The notes under the pieces were generated by a model, which worked only from the letters and a program-made list of their open reading frames with translations, had not been told where the DNA came from and did no database searches. Below, piece after piece: positions 15,335 to 24,175 of a DNA stretch of 64,000 nt. This DNA is from an uncultured SAR86 cluster bacterium. GTDB taxonomy: Bacteria > Pseudomonadota > Gammaproteobacteria > Magnimaribacterales > D2472. Location of the stretch: NCBI GenBank assembly GCA_902623685.1, contig CACNUQ010000003.1, forward strand, positions 60,357-124,356. The letters are read 5' to 3'. Positions within the stretch are counted from its first letter, which is position 1. Each line of letters begins with the position of its first letter. Made by a program: the position numbers and the translations under genes.

Positions 15335-16315
15335 CTATTTTGTAAGAGTGCCAACAATGTGAGCAAGAATCTTATATGGATCTGCATTTGAAGCTGGCCT
15401 TCTATCTTCTAAATAACCATTCCAATTATGCTCAACTGTATATACTGGTATTCTAATACTGGCTCCTCGATCACTAACTCCATATGAGAATGTGTCAATG
15501 CTCTGTGTCTCATGGAGACCTGTTAAACGCATATCATTGTCAGAACCGTATGCTGCAATACCTTCTTCATGCACTTCACCAAGTTTGTCACACATTGAAG
15601 AGAATAATTCTTCTGATCCCTTAGATCTCATTTCGTCATTGGAGAAGTTTGTATGCATTCCGGAGCCATTCCAATCACCAGTTTTTGGTTTTGGATGAAT
15701 ATTTACACCAACGCCATAGTCTTCAGCAATTTTATAAAGTAAGTATCTGCTTACCCAAAGATCGTCAGCAGCTTTAATACCAGTTCCGAAACATTGATAT
15801 TCCCATTGACCAAGAGCAACTTCTGCATTTGTACCAGTTAATTTAATTCCTAAATCCAAACAAGCCTGGAGATGATGATCAGAAATTTCTCTGCCAACAA
15901 CATTTCCAGCGCCAACACCGCAATAAAACTCTCCTTGAGCTCGAGGCTCTCCATTTTCCCATCCTAATGGCTCACCAGTTTCAGGATCTGTAAAGAAAAA
16001 CTCTTGCTCGAATCCAAACCACCATTCATCAGTTACTACTTCAGCCGCAGCAGCCCTAAAATTAGAAGGGTGAGTAGTATGATCGGCTGATTGAACTTGA
16101 GTCATAACTAAGTCGTGACCATTTGGGTTTTCATATGTTTGAACTGGAAGAAGAAGACAATCTGAGCTTCCACCTTCAGCTTGTTGCGTTGATGAGCCAT
16201 CAAAGGACCAATCTGGCGGAGTATCAGCATCAGTTGCTTTAACTTTGCTTCTCATAAATGGCTCTGGTTCGTAACCATCGAGCCATATGTATTCGTATGT
16301 TTTATATTTTGACAT
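15335..16315 (-). CDS. Glutamine synthetase type II (eukaryote-like GSII)
   Basis: This 326-aa enzyme makes glutamine from glutamate, ammonia and ATP. Its short length and the motifs YIWLDGYEPEPFMRSK, PDWSFDGSST, FGFEQEFFF, GTNAEVALGQWEYQ and NGSGMHTNFS fit GSII (GlnII), not the roughly 470-aa class I GlnA usual in gammaproteobacteria. GSII is known from eukaryotes and some bacteria such as rhizobia and actinomycetes, and lacks the adenylylation control of GlnA. It heads a GSII-ntrB-ntrC operon with a strong AGGAGA Shine-Dalgarno and a sigma-54/NtrC control region. Horizontal acquisition into the operon is plausible but not shown. Confidence 0.92.
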   Translation of the reverse strand: MSKYKTYEYIWLDGYEPEPFMRSKVKATDADTPPDWSFDGSSTQQAEGGSSDCLLLPVQTYENPNGHDLVMTQVQSADHTTHPSNFRAAAAEVVTDEWWFGFEQEFFFTDPETGEPLGWENGEPRAQGEFYCGVGAGNVVGREISDHHLQACLDLGIKLTGTNAEVALGQWEYQCFGTGIKAADDLWVSRYLLYKIAEDYGVGVNIHPKPKTGDWNGSGMHTNFSNDEMRSKGSEELFSSMCDKLGEVHEEGIAAYGSDNDMRLTGLHETQSIDTFSYGVSDRGASIRIPVYTVEHNWNGYLEDRRPASNADPYKILAHIVGTLTK

Positions 16316-16362
16316 TTCTTTCTCCTATAAAAGTTATTGAATTCTTATACAATAATTTTTGA

Positions 16363-16378
16363 TGCAATCTTAATGCCA
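16363..16378 (-). promoter_or_regulatory. Sigma-54 (RpoN) promoter of the GSII-ntrBC operon
   Basis: On the minus strand the sequence reads TGGCAT-TAAGA-TTGCA, matching the -24/-12 consensus TGGCAC-N5-TTGCW with one difference. The invariant GG and GC are separated by exactly 10 bases. It lies about 48 bases upstream of the start codon, predicting a leader of roughly 40 bases. Confidence 0.85.
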
Positions 16379-16385
16379 ATATATA

Positions 16386-16402
16386 TGCACTAATATTGTG
16401 CA
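16386..16402. promoter_or_regulatory. NtrC-binding palindrome, promoter-proximal
   Basis: The 17-bp site TGCAC-TAATATT-GTGCA has perfect 5-bp arms with N7 between, matching the geometry of characterised NtrC sites such as those of enterobacterial glnA. Its centre is about 41 bp upstream of the predicted sigma-54 start, closer than typical enhancers, so it might also limit access to the promoter. Confidence 0.8.
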
Positions 16403-16437
16403 TAATGTGGATAATTATAGAACAAAATATTAATTAT

Positions 16438-16454
16438 TGCACTTTATAAGTGCA
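16438..16454. promoter_or_regulatory. NtrC-binding palindrome, promoter-distal
   Basis: A second 17-bp site, TGCAC-TTTATAA-GTGCA, has perfect arms. Its centre is 52 bp (about five helical turns) from the proximal site, so both lie on the same DNA face and could support cooperative NtrC dimers. Confidence 0.8.
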
Positions 16455-16461
16455 TTATTGG

Positions 16462-16749
16462 AGATATTTTTTTATTTTTGAGGAATTATCTTTAAATCCT
16501 TCAAATAAATGATTTCCTTTAAATTAAATTTCAATTTGACTGGCAGCAAAATATTTTATTGCCTACATATAATCCAATATTCCATAACTTAATCGAATTA
16601 GTGTATATCTAAAAATATTTTTATTTTAGAGAAGTAATCTTCAAATCCTTCAAATGAATGATTTCCACCAAATCTAATCTCAATTTGACTGGCAGCAAAA
16701 TATTTTATTGCCTGCTTATAATCCAATACCTCATCACCAGATTGAATTA
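16462..16749 (-). repeat. 149-bp tandem duplication of the yqiA 3' end; outer copy decayed
   Basis: Bases 16462-16600 align with 16611-16749 at a constant offset of 149 with no gaps and roughly 80 percent identity by eye. A 30-bp core, CAATTTGACTGGCAGCAAAA and onward, is identical. The inner copy encodes the yqiA C-terminus. The outer copy has in-frame stops on the minus strand and is a non-coding remnant placed between yqiA and the GSII control region. Confidence 0.8.
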
Positions 16750-17170
16750 AGGTCATAAAATTTTTTGGTCTTTTTAAGACTTTGATTTTTTTACTCATTT
16801 TTCCTAACAGTTTTAGATGATCTTTATTAATAATAAATTTTTCACCAGTTGAGTAGTTTTGATTCTCTCCAAGATATTCTGACATATCTATTGGAGGCAC
16901 AGCTGGATTTATATTAACGCAGAGAAGTTCATATTTTTCTGAAAAATACGTAGCATAAAATCCGCCTAAAGAACTTCCAATGATGGATGAGGGAGATTCT
17001 AATTTTATTATTTCATCAATTTGATGATATGCATTTTCAATATCGTTATCTAAATTAGGAATCAAGATCTTCGTCGACCTTGAATTTTTTTTTATGTATG
17101 AATCAATTAAGTTAGCTTTTGTTGAATCAGCGGCAGAAGCAAATCCATGAAGATATAAAATTTGAGTCAT
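16598..17170 (-). CDS. yqiA: YqiA-type esterase (UPF0227 family)
   Basis: This 190-aa alpha/beta hydrolase resembles E. coli YqiA. Landmarks are ILYLHGFASAADSTKA, the nucleophile motif GSSLGGFYATYF, QSGDEVLDYKQA with the Asp, and GNHSFEGFEDYF with the catalytic His near the C-terminus, ending FLDIH. YqiA hydrolyses short acyl esters in vitro; its physiological substrate is unknown. It overlaps yqiB by 4 bases. The last part of the gene is duplicated in tandem just beyond its stop. Confidence 0.88.
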   Translation of the reverse strand: MTQILYLHGFASAADSTKANLIDSYIKKNSRSTKILIPNLDNDIENAYHQIDEIIKLESPSSIIGSSLGGFYATYFSEKYELLCVNINPAVPPIDMSEYLGENQNYSTGEKFIINKDHLKLLGKMSKKIKVLKRPKNFMTLIQSGDEVLDYKQAIKYFAASQIEIRFGGNHSFEGFEDYFSKIKIFLDIH

Positions 17171-17595
17171 TCAAAAAAAATGATTTTTTTTGCTTCGACT
17201 GCCCCATTTGAAGAAATATTTTCTAGCCATTCAGTTAGAATTCTATTTTGTTGATATTTTTCATCTTGAGATTGGCTAAATTGAGGCGGAGAAAAAAATG
17301 GAACTGGCTTCTCCTGTTGATACGAAATTACTTCTGCTAATTTTGCATCGATGTAAATATTTATCCTTAATATAAAGTTTGCTAATGTCAGATCATTATT
17401 TTTACACTTAGCTTCAATTAAAATAGTATGAGGCGTTCTTGAAATCACTAAAAATTCAGCTTGGCTTTTTTGGGCATGATGCAGAATTTCAAAATTATAA
17501 ATGTCATGCTTGAAGCCATTAAGTATTTTTCTAAGTCTAGAATAATTTGCACTGCAGGTTGTGAGATGATCCTTTGTTCTTAGAGTTTTGTTCAT
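17167..17595 (-). CDS. yqiB: DUF1249 protein, YqiB-like
   Basis: This 142-aa protein matches DUF1249/YqiB: SANYSRLRKIL near the N-terminus, KLAEVISYQQ in the middle, and DEKYQQNRILTEWL-SSNGAV near the end, parallel to the DEKHQINQFLADWL of E. coli YqiB. Function is unknown. It is next to yqiA, as in the enterobacterial nudF-yqiB-cpdA-yqiA-parE cluster, although the other members are not here. It abuts the FemAB-like gene upstream with no gap. Confidence 0.82.
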   Translation of the reverse strand: MNKTLRTKDHLTTCSANYSRLRKILNGFKHDIYNFEILHHAQKSQAEFLVISRTPHTILIEAKCKNNDLTLANFILRINIYIDAKLAEVISYQQEKPVPFFSPPQFSQSQDEKYQQNRILTEWLENISSNGAVEAKKIIFFE

Positions 17596-18720
17596 TTAAA
17601 CGATTTTATAATCTTTGTTAAAAGGTGTATAGGATTTGCATGCCTCAATGTAATTTTCTATTTGTATTTTTTCTGATTTACAAAAATCACTTACTGCTTT
17701 GCCAAAATCATCTTTTAAAAAATAATGAAATGATGAAGTTGCTTGTGGCTGAAATCCTCTTCTAATTTTATGTTCACCTTGAACTCCTGGATCAAAATAC
17801 TTGAGATTATTATCAATGCAGTATTCTATCCCTTGGTAGTAACAGCATTCAAAGTGTAGGTTTTTTATTTTCTTTGTTGCTCCCCAATGTCTTCCATATA
17901 AGGTATTTTCTCCTTCAAAACATAGAGATGCTCCAATTATCTCTCCTGCTAGCTCTGCAAAAAAAATAACGGGTTTAACATACTGATTTCCGGTATTTAT
18001 TATTTTAAAAAAGTCTTTGTTTAAATATGGATTTTGAGCTCTCTCATAGTATGTTTTTTGATAAAATATATAAAATAAATCCCAATCTTCAGTTGTAATT
18101 TCTTCATATCTTTTACAATTAATCTTAATGCCTAGTTTATTAATACTATTTCTTTCCTTGCGAATGGTAGCTCTTTGACGAGATGTAAAAATTGATAAGA
18201 AATTATCGAAATCATAAAAATCATCATTGATCCAAGTAAATCTATAATTAAATCTTTCTATAAAATTTTTATCTCGCAAAACATTCTTGCAGTCTTCATT
18301 TGGAAAAAGAATATGCCAAGATTCTATTTGTTCGATTTCCATTTTTTTTATTCCTGCATCAATAAGATTAAATTTATTTCTTTTATTTTTGGCGAGAATT
18401 CTATCCCCCTCACATGGAGTGAAAGGAATAGCGGTTAATAATTTTGGGTAATAATTTCTTCCCGCCCTTTGTAATGCATTTGCCCATTGATGATCAAAAA
18501 TGAATTCTCCATAACTATTGAATTTTTTATACAACGGCATAAAACTTATCAGTTTTTTGTTTTCAATTTCTCCAAGGTGATCTGGAATCCATCCAGATGT
18601 TTCTGAAGCAGACTCACTTTCTTCCATAGCTCTTAAATACGCAAAATCTTCAAAAGGATTATTTGCCTTAATTGAATAAGATTTTTCTTTTAAATCAATT
18701 TTTTGAATTTCAGATTTCAT
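17596..18720 (-). CDS. FemAB-like / GNAT-fold protein (COG3146 type)
   Basis: This 374-aa protein belongs to the COG3146 group (peptidoglycan biosynthesis/recognition, FemAB-like acyltransferase fold). Conserved stretches are NPFEDFAYLRAMEES, SRQRATIRKERN, FYQKTYYERA and FDPGVQGEHKIRRGF. No signal peptide is seen, so it acts in the cytoplasm. The family is proposed to transfer acyl or aminoacyl groups, but activity has not been established to my knowledge. It sits just downstream of ubiA on the minus strand with a 4-base gap. Confidence 0.85.
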   Translation of the reverse strand: MKSEIQKIDLKEKSYSIKANNPFEDFAYLRAMEESESASETSGWIPDHLGEIENKKLISFMPLYKKFNSYGEFIFDHQWANALQRAGRNYYPKLLTAIPFTPCEGDRILAKNKRNKFNLIDAGIKKMEIEQIESWHILFPNEDCKNVLRDKNFIERFNYRFTWINDDFYDFDNFLSIFTSRQRATIRKERNSINKLGIKINCKRYEEITTEDWDLFYIFYQKTYYERAQNPYLNKDFFKIINTGNQYVKPVIFFAELAGEIIGASLCFEGENTLYGRHWGATKKIKNLHFECCYYQGIEYCIDNNLKYFDPGVQGEHKIRRGFQPQATSSFHYFLKDDFGKAVSDFCKSEKIQIENYIEACKSYTPFNKDYKIV

Positions 18721-18724
18721 AAAA

Positions 18725-19567
18725 TTAGATCATATGAAAACAAAATACCGAAAGCATTAATAAATAAAGGGATGCAAAATGATTATTTTTAAATGCGAGT
18801 AAATATTTTTTTTGTTTAGCAAGTTGATGTTGATAAAAATAAAATCCACTTAAAAATATTGTTCCTATGAGCCAAATAAATTCTAGTTCTGCTTGCCATC
18901 CGACCATTAGTAAAAAACAAATAGAGAGTGATTGAAAGATTGCAACAATTACTAAAGTATTTGATCCCCACCATAATGGCGTCGAGTTAATACCTAATTT
19001 TTTATCATCATCTTTGTCGCACATCCCATAAAGCGTATCAAAAGCAATGGTCATTGCTGAAATTGCAAGGTAAAGAAATATCATAGTTGAGTTATTTAAT
19101 TCGTTTGTCATTGCGTAGACTATTATTGTTGGATTAAAAGTGAGACCTAGAAAAATTTGGGGCCCGATAAAAAATCTCTTTGTGAGAGGGTATACAACTA
19201 TCATTAAGCCAAAGCAAAGACTGATCAAAATAGTGTTGGTATTAGTAAGGCTTAGTAAAATTAAGCTAAAAACTCCAAGCATTATAAAAAGAGCCCAACT
19301 TTCCTGTATAGATACTTTTTTACTGGGAATTGGTCTTAACTTTGTTCTTTCGACATTGCCATCTAGGTCTTTGTCCCAGATATCATTAATAACACAACCA
19401 GCTGATCTAACAATGATGCTCCCTATAATAACTATAATTAAATCAGAATATTGAAAATTTCCCTTAGTGCTTATTACAAGAGCTATTAATGCTGGCCAAA
19501 GTAAAAGATATATACCAATTGGCTTGTCTAGTCTCATTAATTCAAAGAGGGCATATGCTTTATTCAT
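18725..19567 (-). CDS. ubiA: 4-hydroxybenzoate polyprenyltransferase UbiA
   Basis: This integral membrane prenyltransferase attaches the polyprenyl tail to 4-hydroxybenzoate in ubiquinone synthesis. Both Asp-rich motifs are present: NDIWDKDLDGNVERT and DTLYGMCDKDDD. About eight or nine hydrophobic helices are visible. The track ORF begins earlier, but the ATG at 19567 gives the normal N-terminus (MNKAYALFELMRLDKPIG) and a 4-base ATGA overlap with ubiC, so it is preferred (280 aa). Confidence 0.94.
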   Translation of the reverse strand: MNKAYALFELMRLDKPIGIYLLLWPALIALVISTKGNFQYSDLIIVIIGSIIVRSAGCVINDIWDKDLDGNVERTKLRPIPSKKVSIQESWALFIMLGVFSLILLSLTNTNTILISLCFGLMIVVYPLTKRFFIGPQIFLGLTFNPTIIVYAMTNELNNSTMIFLYLAISAMTIAFDTLYGMCDKDDDKKLGINSTPLWWGSNTLVIVAIFQSLSICFLLMVGWQAELEFIWLIGTIFLSGFYFYQHQLAKQKKYLLAFKNNHFASLYLLMLSVFCFHMI

Positions 19568-20055
19568 GGAGAAAGGAATACCTCCATAACGCTCAATGGA
19601 TAGTCCCGAACTAAGTAATTTGTTCTTCTGCCCCAAACAATCTTGCCATCAAGCATCTTAAATTGAGCAAATTCACGCCTAGTTTTTACAAATAACTTAC
19701 TTTGGAAAAGTAAATCTCCAAGTGGCTTAGTCCCAATAGATCCTAATCCAGGATAACCCTTAGAAGAAGTGAGATTGGGAATAATGCTTCTTGCATAAAC
19801 TAAGGGTGATGAATTACCAAACAACATGACTTCTCGAATACGAACATCTTCAGGAGTTATTTTCAGAGCTGTATATTCTTCTTCCTCTGCCATGCCAATG
19901 TCATCATGTAAAATTTCAAGTTTGAATTCAGCTTTTGAAGAAATCTTTTTTGTAATCGAGCCCTCTTCATTCAACCATTCAAGAGTTTTTTCATCTTTCA
20001 AAAAGATTTTAAGCTCAGCGGCATTCAGCCATTTATTGTTTCTTGTCAATTGCAT
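19564..20055 (-). CDS. ubiC: Chorismate lyase UbiC
   Basis: UbiC converts chorismate to 4-hydroxybenzoate and pyruvate, the first committed step of ubiquinone synthesis. The 163-aa protein matches the family in length and in segments such as VREVMLFG-like IREVMLFGNSSP, YARSIIP, LGSIGTKPLGDLLF and GRRTNYLVRDYPLSVMEVFL (product-binding Arg and Glu). It is translationally coupled to ubiA and divergent from rubredoxin. With coq7 at 57 kb, three ubiquinone genes lie in the window. Confidence 0.92.
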   Translation of the reverse strand: MQLTRNNKWLNAAELKIFLKDEKTLEWLNEEGSITKKISSKAEFKLEILHDDIGMAEEEEYTALKITPEDVRIREVMLFGNSSPLVYARSIIPNLTSSKGYPGLGSIGTKPLGDLLFQSKLFVKTRREFAQFKMLDGKIVWGRRTNYLVRDYPLSVMEVFLSP

Positions 20056-20142
20056 TAATTAGATCTTTAAAATCTGATATTATAGCCTGCTTAATTTTCA
20101 TTAAATTAGACTTTTTAATATTGATTTACTAAGAGAGAAAAA

Positions 20143-20316
20143 ATGAAATATAAAAAATGGGAATGCATTGTATGTGGACTAATATATGATGAAGAACTAG
20201 GCTGGCCTGATGACGGCATTGAGCCTGGAACGGCATGGGATGATGTTCCGGATGATTGGCTATGCCCAGACTGTGGTGTGGGTAAAGAAGATTTTGAAAT
20301 GATAGAAATCGAATGA
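20143..20316 (+). CDS. Rubredoxin (57 aa, below the ORF-track cutoff)
   Basis: Translating from the ATG at 20143 gives a 57-aa protein with both rubredoxin knuckles, [19 protein letters not shown] and [14 protein letters not shown], which bind one Fe(Cys)4 centre. [12 protein letters not shown] is the standard linker. It is an electron carrier for oxygenases or oxidative-stress reductases; the partner is not in the window. A GAGAG sequence precedes the start. The stop overlaps the ATG of the downstream symporter (ATGA), so the two are translationally coupled. Confidence 0.95.
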   Translation: MKYKKWECIVCGLIYDEELGWPDDGIEPGTAWDDVPDDWLCPDCGVGKEDFEMIEIE

Positions 20317-21575
20317 TTGATACTCCAGTTAACTTAACTAGAAACATCCTTGTTGGTTTAGCTCTCGGTTTCGTTGCTGGCTCCTTTCTTTTTTACACAG
20401 ATTTTTTACCGAGTCAGGTAGATTCTTTCATAGAAAAATATATCTTTAATCTTGGTGGAGATATTTTTATGAATCTCCTTAAATTGTTAGTAGTACCCCT
20501 AGTCTTTTTTTCTCTAGTGTCTGGCATTTCTTCTTTAGGAAGCTCTCAGTCTTTGGGGAAGCTAACATTTAAGACCGTAGGATTTTATTTATTAACAACA
20601 GGCATAGCTGTTACTTTAGCCTTGATGGCAGGATCTTTTTTTCAACCTGGTTCAAATTATTCCTCTGATGTCGCAATGGTCGCGCCGAGTTCTTTGCCTC
20701 AAGGTCAGGGTATTTATTCTACAATTGTAGGAATTTTTCCTTCAAATATTATTCAGGCCATGGCAGAAAATCAGATGCTAGCTATAGTTTTTTTTAGTAT
20801 TTTATTTGGCCTGGCATTGAATAAAACTAATCATTTAACTGGTAATTTAAGTGATTCATTTTCAAAATTAAATACAGTATTTTTACAACTTATTGTAATG
20901 GTAATGAGTTTCGCCCCCTTGGGTGTCTTCTGCTTAATTGGAAAATTCGTTATTGTCGATGGCCTTGATATATTTCAAGATGTTGTTGCATATGTTGTTT
21001 TGTTAATTGCTCTTTTATTGTTTCATGCAGCTTTTACATACTCATTATTTTTAAAGATTGTAGGTGGGCTAAATCCATTAACTTTTTTTAGAAAGATGAA
21101 AGATGTTGCTTTATTTGCATTCTCAACATCATCAAGTGCCGCAACCATCCCGGTTACTCTTAAAACTACCAATCAAGACTTAGGTGTCAATCAAAATGTT
21201 GCTTCATTTGTGGTGCCTGTTGGAGCCACCATAAACATGGATGGAACTGCGATCATGCAAGGCTTAGCAACCGTCTTTATTGCTCAAATGTCAGGCATTG
21301 ATCTTACGCTATTTCAATATATTCAAGTTATATTACTTGCTGTCGCAACTTCAATTGGTACAGCAGCTGTCCCTTCTGCGGGAACTATTACTTTGATAAT
21401 AATTTTGCAACAATTCAATTTACCACTTGAGGCAATAGGTATCATACTGGCTGTTGATAGAGTGTTAGATATGATTAGAACATCGGTTAATGTTACCGGT
21501 GATGCCGCAATTGCGTGCATAGTTGCTAAAACAGAGAATCAATTGGATGAAAATATTTTCAATTCAAAGGCTTAA
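20313..21575 (+). CDS. Dicarboxylate/amino acid:cation symporter (DAACS, GltP-type)
   Basis: This 420-aa secondary transporter has eight hydrophobic helices and the two re-entrant hairpins of the glutamate-transporter family. Motifs visible are the Ser-rich [13 protein letters not shown], the [10 protein letters not shown] cation-binding stretch, [11 protein letters not shown] and the last-helix [17 protein letters not shown]. It probably imports glutamate, aspartate or C4-dicarboxylates with H+ or Na+ across the inner membrane; the substrate cannot be fixed by eye. It overlaps rubredoxin by 4 bases. Confidence 0.93.
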   Translation: MIDTPVNLTRNILVGLALGFVAGSFLFYTDFLPSQVDSFIEKYIFNLGGDIFMNLLKLLVVPLVFFSLVSGISSLGSSQSLGKLTFKTVGFYLLTTGIAVTLALMAGSFFQPGSNYSSDVAMVAPSSLPQGQGIYSTIVGIFPSNIIQAMAENQMLAIVFFSILFGLALNKTNHLTGNLSDSFSKLNTVFLQLIVMVMSFAPLGVFCLIGKFVIVDGLDIFQDVVAYVVLLIALLLFHAAFTYSLFLKIVGGLNPLTFFRKMKDVALFAFSTSSSAATIPVTLKTTNQDLGVNQNVASFVVPVGATINMDGTAIMQGLATVFIAQMSGIDLTLFQYIQVILLAVATSIGTAAVPSAGTITLIIILQQFNLPLEAIGIILAVDRVLDMIRTSVNVTGDAAIACIVAKTENQLDENIFNSKA

Positions 21576-21632
21576 TTAGTAATTAAATTTAGTTTTATTT
21601 GATAAAATCTAACGCTTGTTAATAGGAGAGAA

Positions 21633-23624
21633 ATGATGAATGTATTAATTGCCCCTGCATTGGGCGTTCTTGGTTTGATTGCTGCTTTTGTGGTTTTTAG
21701 TTTGGTCATGCGTTATTCAGATGGAACTGATCAAGTGAAAAAGATTGGTGATGAAATTCATAAGGGCGCAATGAAATTCATGAAAACAGAATATACATAT
21801 TTATTAATTTTTGTAGCCGTATTGGTTGTGCTGGTTGCAACATTTCTAACTATCCAATCAGCTATTGCGGTTGTAGTTGGAGCTGCTTGTTCATCGTTAG
21901 CTGGATTCATTGGAATGTATGCGGCAACAAAAGCAAATGTAAGAACTGCAACAGCAGCTCAGCAAGATGGAGCTGCAGCAGCATTGAGCGTTTCTTTTTA
22001 TGGCGGTTCCGTAATGGGTTTATGTGTTGCGTCGCTAGGTTTAATTGGTTTGGGCGGCTTATTCTATTTCTTTAGTGAATCTCATGTTCATGCGCTTGAA
22101 GGATTTGGAATGGGCGCTTCAGTTGTTGCTCTATTCTCTCGAGTAGGAGGCGGAATCTTTACTAAAAGTGCTGATGTCGGGGCTGACTTAGTTGGAAAGA
22201 TTGAAGCAGGAATTCCCGAGGATGATCCAAGGAACCCAGGAGTAATTGCTGACAATGTTGGTGATAATGTGGGAGATGTTGCTGGAATGGGATCGGATAT
22301 ATTTGAGTCCTATTGCGGATCAATGATTGCCTCTATTGCTATAGCATATACTTTAGGCTCCAAAGAAATGATGATGTTTCCTTTAGCCTTAACATCAATT
22401 GGACTAATAGCTTCTATCATTGGAATAGTAATCGTTAAATTACAATCAGCAAAAGCTCCAGCAAGCGCTTTGCGATCTGGAACACTTTTAGCTCCTGTAA
22501 TCTTTATAGCCATGGCATATTTCTTAACAAACAGTATGGCTGGAGTATCAATGAATGTCTGGTGGGCTGTAGTATGTGGAGCTGTTGGAGGAGTCCTAAT
22601 TGGATTGATTACTGAATACTATACTGGCGGAGCGCCAGTTCAAAAAATTGCTGAGTCTGGAGAAACCGGGTCAGCAACTGTTATGATTTCGGGTCTTTCT
22701 GTTGGAATGCAATCCGTTGTAATCCCAATTTCAGTTTTAGCAACAATTATTCTTATTTCAACTACTTTATCTGGTGTTTATGGTGTTGGTGTTGCAGCGG
22801 TAGGCATGCTTTCAACCGTTGGAATTACTATGGCTATCGATGCATATGGTCCTGTAGCAGACAATGCAGGTGGAATTGCAGAGATGGCAGGAATGGGCGA
22901 GGATGTCAGAGAGATTACTGATTCATTAGATGAACTCGGTAACACAACAGCAGCTATTGGAAAAGGGTTTGCTATTGGTGCTGCTGCTCTTGCAGCACTA
23001 GCAATTATTTCTGCATTTTCAGCTGTTGTAAGTCTAAACTTTGGCGAAGCATTTACTTTGTCTCTTGGCCAACCAATTGTATTGGTTGGTATGTTTATTG
23101 GAATATGTATTCCATTTTTAATTTCTTCAATCACTATGACAGCTGTTGGTGATGCTGCTTTTGAAATGATTAATGAGATAAGAAGACAATTTAGAGAAAT
23201 TGCTGGTTTGATGGAAGGTAATGCTGATCCTGACTCAGAAAAATGTGTTGAGATAGCAACCAAAGCTGCTTTAAAGAAAATGATGTTACCCGGAGTTATT
23301 GCTGTTGCAATGCCAGCAGTAGTTGGATTCGGTCTTGGTGCTATGGCTTTAGGTGGAATGCTTGCAGGTGGCCTTTTAGGCTGCGTTGCGCTTGCCTTAT
23401 TTATGGCAAATGCTGGTGGTGCTTGGGATAATGCTAAGAAATATGTTGAGAAGGGCAACTTTGGTGGCAAGGGTTCAGACACTCATGCAGCAGTTGTTGT
23501 TGGAGATACTGTTGGGGATCCATTTAAAGATACATCTGGGCCTTCAATGAACATTTTAATTAATGTGATGGCAATCGTGAGTCTAGTTATCGCTCCACTA
23601 TTAACATTGAATGGCATGTTATAA
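21633..23624 (+). CDS. hppA: Membrane-bound ion-pumping pyrophosphatase
   Basis: This 663-aa, about 16-helix pump couples PPi hydrolysis to H+ or Na+ export. Catalytic loops are present: [49 protein letters not shown] and [14 protein letters not shown]. The K+-signature position reads [10 protein letters not shown] (Ala rather than Lys), which marks K+-dependent enzymes. H+ versus Na+ specificity cannot be settled by eye. AGGAGAG precedes the start. The gene is monocistronic, ending in a strong terminator. Confidence 0.95.
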   Translation: MMNVLIAPALGVLGLIAAFVVFSLVMRYSDGTDQVKKIGDEIHKGAMKFMKTEYTYLLIFVAVLVVLVATFLTIQSAIAVVVGAACSSLAGFIGMYAATKANVRTATAAQQDGAAAALSVSFYGGSVMGLCVASLGLIGLGGLFYFFSESHVHALEGFGMGASVVALFSRVGGGIFTKSADVGADLVGKIEAGIPEDDPRNPGVIADNVGDNVGDVAGMGSDIFESYCGSMIASIAIAYTLGSKEMMMFPLALTSIGLIASIIGIVIVKLQSAKAPASALRSGTLLAPVIFIAMAYFLTNSMAGVSMNVWWAVVCGAVGGVLIGLITEYYTGGAPVQKIAESGETGSATVMISGLSVGMQSVVIPISVLATIILISTTLSGVYGVGVAAVGMLSTVGITMAIDAYGPVADNAGGIAEMAGMGEDVREITDSLDELGNTTAAIGKGFAIGAAALAALAIISAFSAVVSLNFGEAFTLSLGQPIVLVGMFIGICIPFLISSITMTAVGDAAFEMINEIRRQFREIAGLMEGNADPDSEKCVEIATKAALKKMMLPGVIAVAMPAVVGFGLGAMALGGMLAGGLLGCVALALFMANAGGAWDNAKKYVEKGNFGGKGSDTHAAVVVGDTVGDPFKDTSGPSMNILINVMAIVSLVIAPLLTLNGML

Positions 23625-23645
23625 AAAGCATAAAACTCAAAAAAT

Positions 23646-23672
23646 AAAAAACCCGCAATAGCGGGTTTTTTA
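23646..23672 (+). terminator. Rho-independent terminator after hppA
   Basis: The GC-rich hairpin ACCCGC-AATA-GCGGGT is extended by A/T pairs to about 11 bp and ends in TTTTTTAT. It lies about 20 bases beyond the hppA stop and is the strongest terminator in the window. Confidence 0.93.
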
Positions 23673-23728
23673 TTTCTCATTTAATATAGATTCTGATAAT
23701 GAAATTTTAAATAAGAGAGGTAAATAAT

Positions 23729-24133
23729 ATGAATCAAGTAGCGCTTTTAACACCAGTTCTAGTTTTAATGCTTTGGACTTTTATAATTTTTTTAATAATG
23801 GCCTTCGGAAGAGTTACGTCCATGAAAAATCCTCAGGATGCAGCACACACAAAAGACATTCAAGGAACCATGCCAGCATGGGTTGAAAGGACTTCGGATA
23901 ATTATAATCACCTTTTTGAACAACCCGTTGCATTTTATGCTGTTACCTTATCAATTGCCTTAATTAATAATTTTGACTCTTTTATGGTACAACTGGCATG
24001 GGCATTTGTAATATTAAGAATTATTCATTCACTAGTTCAATTAACAATCAATATAGTCCTAGTAAGATTCTTATTATTTGCTTCAGGATGGCTGATTATT
24101 GCTTATATGGCATATTCTCAGCTCTTTGGTTAG
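23729..24133 (+). CDS. MAPEG family membrane protein (second copy)
   Basis: This 134-aa protein with four predicted transmembrane helices belongs to the MAPEG superfamily. The segment RTSDNYNHLFEQPVAFYAV matches the conserved loop and helix 2 (R, N, E). RIIHSLVQLTIN corresponds to helix 3. It represents a different subgroup from the protein at 882-1250. The function in bacteria is unresolved; glutathione-dependent detoxification of lipid electrophiles is possible. Confidence 0.82.
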   Translation: MNQVALLTPVLVLMLWTFIIFLIMAFGRVTSMKNPQDAAHTKDIQGTMPAWVERTSDNYNHLFEQPVAFYAVTLSIALINNFDSFMVQLAWAFVILRIIHSLVQLTINIVLVRFLLFASGWLIIAYMAYSQLFG

Positions 24134-24136
24134 GAT

Positions 24137-24160
24137 TATTTAGTATATTATTACTAAATA
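24137..24160. repeat. Perfect AT-rich inverted repeat between MAPEG and an exported protein gene
   Basis: A 9-bp arm, TATTTAGTA, pairs with TACTAAATA around a 6-base loop, directly before the GGAG of the next gene. No T tract follows, so it is more likely an operator or mRNA-stabilising hairpin than a terminator. No regulator can be named. Confidence 0.4.
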
Positions 24161-24175
24161 CATTGGAGACTTTAA

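Noticed and set aside
22778-23482. 234-aa antisense ORF within hppA
   Set aside because: The sense strand is an unmistakable pyrophosphatase. The antisense product is Pro/Ala/Ile-rich with no known pattern, typical of a shadow of a membrane protein gene.
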